Notes under the pieces: generated by a model
Databases searched by the model: none
The model's input: only the letters and a program-made list of their open reading frames with translations
What the model was told of the DNA's origin: nothing
Program-made: the position numbers and the translations under genes
Shown: positions 59,655 through 64,000 of the stretch, one piece after another
Layout of the letters: each line of letters starts with the position of its first letter
Numbering within the stretch: the stretch's first letter is position 1
Assembly: GCA_015680685.1 (NCBI GenBank)
Contig: MNCI01007828.1
Span: 102,021-166,020, forward strand
DNA from: Gnetum montanum
Taxonomy: Eukaryota > Streptophyta > Gnetopsida > Gnetales > Gnetaceae
Reading direction: 5' to 3'
Length of the DNA: 64,000 nucleotides

Positions 59655-60600
59655 CAACTAGTGATGCTTCCATTCCCACTGTTAGAGAAGTGGAAAGTGG
59701 TAGTGGTAGTAGAGGCTCAAGAGATTTAAACATGTGGCCTATTAGTAGGGAATTAGTAGATCAATGTTAAAAGTTAGGACCTCCTAAATTTGATGGTACT
59801 GAGGATCCTACTACAGCTATAGAATGGTTGAAGGAGTTGCAAAAGGCTTTTGATTTGATAGGTTGATCATTAGTTTAGGAGACTCGATTGGTAATGTATC
59901 AATTGGTTAGAACTACTTGGCATTGGTGGATAATTGAGTAGGCCAATTGATGGACTAGCCAAGAGGTGATATGGGATGATTTTTTGACATATTTTAGAGC
60001 CTATTATATGCCTACCCAATATTCCTAGGCCAAGAAGAAGGATTTTTACCATTTGTATCAGGGTATTTGACTTGTGATAGAGTATGATGCTTGTTTCTTT
60101 GAGCTTAGTAGCTATGTATTCCATATGCATACAGATGCTAGCGCATAGGCAAATAGATTTGTTAAAGGTATGAGACCCTTTCTAAAGAATCATATCCTAT
60201 TCCTCATATTGACATCCTATGATGAGACTAGAAGAGTTGCTATGGATTTAAAGGGGAGCTAGCATGAGGATGCAACTCATAGAGAGAGGTGATAGGGGTA
60301 GAAGAGAGGACAAACATCTAAAGGTAAGTCTAGCCCCTCTAAGAAGGCTCATGTACATGGAGGTGAGCACCCAACACTAGCTCATGGCCCTTCTATTGGA
60401 GCTAGTTGTGGGTCTATTGTTTGTTATAGTTGTGGGTAGCCTAGCCATCTGAAGATGGATTACCATAATTTTTTTGCATGTGGGTAGCTAGGACATCAGG
60501 CTAGGAAGTACCTGAAGTAGGCAAGTAGTGGTTGGACTAAGGATAGAAACCACCAATTTAATATGGACGTGGAACATCTATTTCTTAGTTAAGAGTGGAC
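59655..60600 (+). pseudogene. gag: Gag of chromovirus D
   Basis: Contains LGPPKFDGTEDPTTAIEWLK and ELQKAFDLIG, the typical start of the Gag core in Tekay/Del chromoviruses, then RTTWHWW, FLTYFRAYYMP and FVKGMRPFL. A decayed CCHC pair follows from about 60417 (CYSCG.PSHLKMDYHNFFACG, then LGHQARKYLK). Many nonsense and frameshift changes. Confidence 0.8.
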
Positions 60601-60649
60601 TAGAGGACCCAGGAATGGATGTACATCCTAATGAACTAGCCATTATACA

Positions 60650-63382
60650 TGTAGCCAAATATAATGATGGAGATGGAAGGTAAAATTTTGGACTTTGATG
60701 TATTGATCTTCTTTAATCCAGGTGCTAGTCATTCTTTCATAGATCATAGTATTGTATATCATGTAGCTCTTGCATGTTACTCTCTTTTTCCTAGATTGAT
60801 AGTATCATATGTTGAAGGTTATGAGACTTATGTTGATTAGGTGTATATAAGTATGCTAGTAGAATTAAAACATGTGTAGTGGATTAGTGATTTTCATGTT
60901 ATAAATCTTGGGGTATATGATGTAATTTTAAATATGGATTGGTTGTCATAGTTTAATGCCAGTTTGTATTATCGGTAAAAGCTCCTAAGATTATAGTCAG
61001 ATGATGATGCTTTAATTAAGATAGAAATTCATTCAAGGTCTATGCACCTAGATTTGATCTTCTCTCGAATGTATCATGGGATGCTTTGAAAGGGGCATGA
61101 ATGCTTTGTGGCCATAGTATATAAAATCAATATGATGAAAATCAATCAAATCCTATGGTTCAGAAATTTTCTAATGTTCTCTAGTTAGAATTACCATGTT
61201 TGCCACCAAGATGAGAGTTTGAGTTTGAAATTGAACTTAAACCTAGTACAGAGCCTATTTCAAAAGCTTCACACAAGATGTTTCTCGTACAAATAGCAAA
61301 GCTAAAGATCCAGCTATAAGAATTATTAGATAAAGATCTTACCATAGGGTTTACTAGTGCTATTTATTCAAAAGAAATATGGGAGTTTGTAGCTATGCAT
61401 AGATTATAGGTAGCTAAACCAAGTGACTATGAAAAACAATATCCTCTACCATGTATTAATGACTTGTTGTTCAACTTTGAAAAGCTTATGTATCCTTGAA
61501 GATTAATCTCAAGTCTAGGTATCATTAGGTGTAGATTCATAAGCAAGATGTATCAAAGACAACATTGAAAACCTAATATGACCATTTGGGTTAACAAATG
61601 CACTAAAAATTTTCATGCATCTCATGAATAGTGTGATGCAATTACTTTGTGGATCAATTTATGATTGTATTCATAAATGATGTCTTAGTATATTCTCCTG
61701 ATGAGTAGTTGCATGTAAAGCACTTGTAGGTAGTATTAAAAACTTTGAGGAAGTACCAACTATACACTCAGCCATCCAAGTGTTCATTTGGAGCATGTGA
61801 TTCCTAGAGTTGATATCTCTATGGATCTTACAAAGATTAATTTTGTTCATGATTAGCATGTATTGTAGTTAGTAGTAGAGGTTCAAAGCTTCTTAGGATT
61901 AGCAAGTTATTATTGTAGGTTTATGAAACTTTTTTCTCACATAGCATCTCCTTTAACTTAATAGTTGAAAAAGGATACTAGCTTTGTTTGGATCTTAGAT
62001 TGTGAGGCTGTAGTTGAGAAGCTAAAGCATAGATTAGTGACTACTCTAGTATAAGTATCTCCTACACCAAGACATCCATATGATGTTTGCATTAATGCTT
62101 TGGAAGACAGATTTGGTTGTGTGTCGATGTAGGATGGACATGTTGTGGCTTATGCATCTTCTCAATTGAGGCCACCTGAAATAAGATATTTCATGCATGA
62201 TCTAGAGTTGGATGTTGTGATATTCACATTGAAGATTTGATGAAATTATCTATATGGAGAGTAGGGTACTATTTGGACTAACCATAAAATCCTCTAATAT
62301 CAATAGTTAAACCTATGATAATGTAGATGGGTGGAGATGCTTGTTGACTTTAATTTCACTATCAAATATTTGGTATGCCTGACATGATATTCCTTAGTGG
62401 AAATGGGATGCCATTGATATGGATTTTATTATTGGTATTGCATGGGCTTGTAGTGGACATGATGCTATATTAGTAGTTGTCAACATGTTGATAAAACCTA
62501 CTCATTTCATTATCACTTGAGAATCAATGAGAGTAGTAGAGATAGTGTGGTTGCATGGTGTGCCATGGTGGATTATTAGTAATAGAGATACTCAATTCAT
62601 ATCACATTTTTGGTAGCATTTTAGACAAAGATGAGTACAAGGCTGAACATGAGTTCAACATATCATCCACAAACAAATAGATAGACTAAGTGAATCAGAT
62701 TCTCGAGGACATGTTACCACTCATTGAATTTGCATATAATAATAGTTATTAGGAGAATTTTTGGGAAACATCATATGAGATTTTATATGGTAGGCCATGT
62801 AAAATACCTTTATTTTGGAATACCATAGAAGATCACCAATAGGTTAGCATAAATTTGGTGAAGCAGACCACAAAGTAGGTGCAATAGATTTGAGATGGAT
62901 TAAGAGATACCCAAGATAGGCACATAACATATGCTAATCGATGCTAAAGACCACTAGAGTTTGTAGTTAGGGAACATGTGTTTCTTTGTATTTCTCACCT
63001 AAATGGCCTTACATAATTTAGCCAAAAGGGAAACTTGGCTCCTAAGCACATTCATTCATTTGAGGTGCTATAGAAGATTGGAATAGTAATTTATTATATA
63101 GCATTACCTCCTCAATTGACACATATACATGATGTGTTTCATATATCTATGTTGTAACATTATGTGCCTAATGAGTATCATGTGATTAATCATTCAGGAA
63201 TATAACTATAGTCTGATGTCAGTTATGTAGAACATCCAATAGAGATTTTTGATTTCATGGTGTGAAAGCTACATAGTAACATTGTAACTATGGGTAAGGT
63301 TTTAAGAAGTACACATGGAGCTTCAAAGGCTACCTAGAAGGTAGAGATTAAGATGCATGTAGCTTATCCTAAAATCTTTTGA
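60650..63382 (+). pseudogene. pol: Pol of chromovirus D with C-terminal chromodomain-like end
   Basis: Protease: FFNPGASHSFIDHS (normally DSGASHSFI) and VYDVILNMDWLS. RT: about 61240-61930, with the active site read as FMIVFINDVLVYS (FIDD changed to FIND), then VEVQSFLGLASYYCRF. RNase [21 protein letters not shown] and [11 protein letters not shown]. Integrase: DFIIGIAWACSGHDAILVVV, NMLIKPTHFI and NRDTQFISHFW. The end has PQLTHIHDVFHISML and SKATWKVEIKMHVAYPKIF, matching the chromodomain-bearing tail of Tekay/Del Pol, with a stop at 63380-63382. The frame is heavily broken, so the element is old. Confidence 0.85.
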
Positions 63383-63395
63383 GAAGAAGATTCTC

Positions 63396-63408
63396 AAGGA
63401 GGGAAGAG
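63396..63408 (+). other. Polypurine tract of element D
   Basis: AAGGAGGGAAGAG immediately before the LTR start TGTAACATCCC. Confidence 0.75.
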
Positions 63409-64000
63409 TGTAACATCCCTTCTAGAGACATTAGGTATGGAGATATGATTATAATTTATATATTATATATGCATGATCTTAGTGGGTTATTAGGGACATG
63501 TTAGCTTGCTATGATTTCTCTTTATATGCCATGACATTTTATTCTCTATGTTACGATTATGATGCCTTTACATGCTTAACTAACATGATTATGTATGCTA
63601 GCCTTATGTGATATGTTAGATAGGTGATGTGGCTAGCAAGGATGTTGGATTAGGGTACAAGAGCAACTATTCGGTGTGTATTTATGCTTTATGTATAATT
63701 TTGGTATTTATACACTTGATTTGTAGTGCTATGTTTGTGATATTTGGATGTGATTTTAGCTAGTAAATGTGTAGAGCATTTGATGTGGATCTTGTAGGTT
63801 TAACTGAATTTTAATTTGGAGTCCTAATGTAATTATTATGCATGTTTAAAGTGCATAGCATTATTTAAGAAAGAAAAAATAAACTTATGAATCTATTTCC
63901 TTTAAAAAAATTTAAAAGGAAAATAAATTTTTTTCCCATGGCACATGATGTGTGTAACAAAAAAAATGAATTTGAAGTATAATGCATATGCATTATACAT
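63409..64000 (+). mobile_element. 3' LTR of element D (cut by window end)
   Basis: Starts TGTAACATCCC after the polypurine tract and matches 8736 to about 9330. It continues past the window, so its full length and the outer target duplication cannot be read. Confidence 0.8.

Larger units (their letters stand above)
8736..64000 (+). mobile_element. Chromovirus-type Ty3/gypsy element D, interrupted by nested insertions
   Basis: The sequence at 8736 (TGTTTTTACATCCC) and the sequence at 63409 (TGTAACATCCC) begin two matching LTRs. The match continues for hundreds of bases, for example through ATGCTTAACTAACATGATTA and TGTGATATGTTAGATAGGTGA. The second copy is preceded by a purine tract and by a chromovirus pol. 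Between them, D is split by element C (9392-16238), a solo LTR (17931-20239) and E1 (20363-59445). The D pieces are therefore 8736-9391, about 16244-17930, 20240-20362 and 59446-64000. That these pieces were once continuous is an inference from target duplications and from the order of parts. The 3' LTR runs off the window. Confidence 0.7.

Overview
This window is intergenic DNA of a large, transposon-rich plant genome, and nearly all of it is LTR retrotransposon sequence of the Ty3/gypsy superfamily. The evidence is gag, protease, reverse transcriptase, RNase H and integrase motifs, long LTRs with TATA boxes, primer-binding sites, polypurine tracts and 5-bp target-site duplications. I see no intact host gene, tRNA, rRNA or CRISPR array. 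The species cannot be named from the sequence; a conifer-, cycad- or fern-like genome with old, slowly removed elements would fit. Almost every reading frame carries stops or frameshifts.

Layout. (1) 1-5743, minus strand: remains of a Tat-lineage element (A). It has two head-to-tail LTRs (3685-5743 and 1633-3684), a leader with a primer-binding site, and a stub of pol (RNase H plus the additional RNase H) at 343-1129. (2) 5744-8735: AT-rich DNA with no recognisable gene. (3) 8736-64000: an old chromovirus (D, Tekay/Del-like) split by later insertions. Its 5' LTR starts at 8736, its gag-pol is at 59655-63382 and its 3' LTR starts at 63409. Inside D lie a gag-only element C (9392-16238), a solo Tat LTR (17931-20239) and a Tat element E1 (20363-59445). 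E1 itself contains a second Tat element of the same family, E2 (22611-42258), inserted in its leader. The target duplications support this order.

E1 and E2 are each about 19.5 kb with the same plan: LTR, leader, gag-protease, a spacer of about 5-6 kb, pol (RT-RNase H-additional RNase H-integrase), a 3' region of about 1.8 kb, LTR. The spacer between protease and RT is the most remarkable part. It holds a large gene on the opposite strand with its own TATA box, about eight exons and short GT-AG introns. Exon order and several intron phases are kept in both elements even though both copies carry stops. Because the gene is antisense to the genomic RNA, its introns would survive retrotransposition. 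Minisatellites built on a GACCTTAAACTAGCA core mark the module borders (after protease, before RT, after integrase). Palindromic GCTACGCTATGC-type hairpins recur about every 170-200 bp through the LTRs, and also in the leader and the antisense first intron.

Both elements look dead in cis. E1 lost the core promoter of its 5' LTR and two catalytic integrase residues. E2 lost the protease active-site segment and the RNase H/additional RNase H block. Single Ns and a 221-bp N run mark assembly joins; around 48094-48826 pieces are inverted and out of order relative to E2, which is probably an assembly error.
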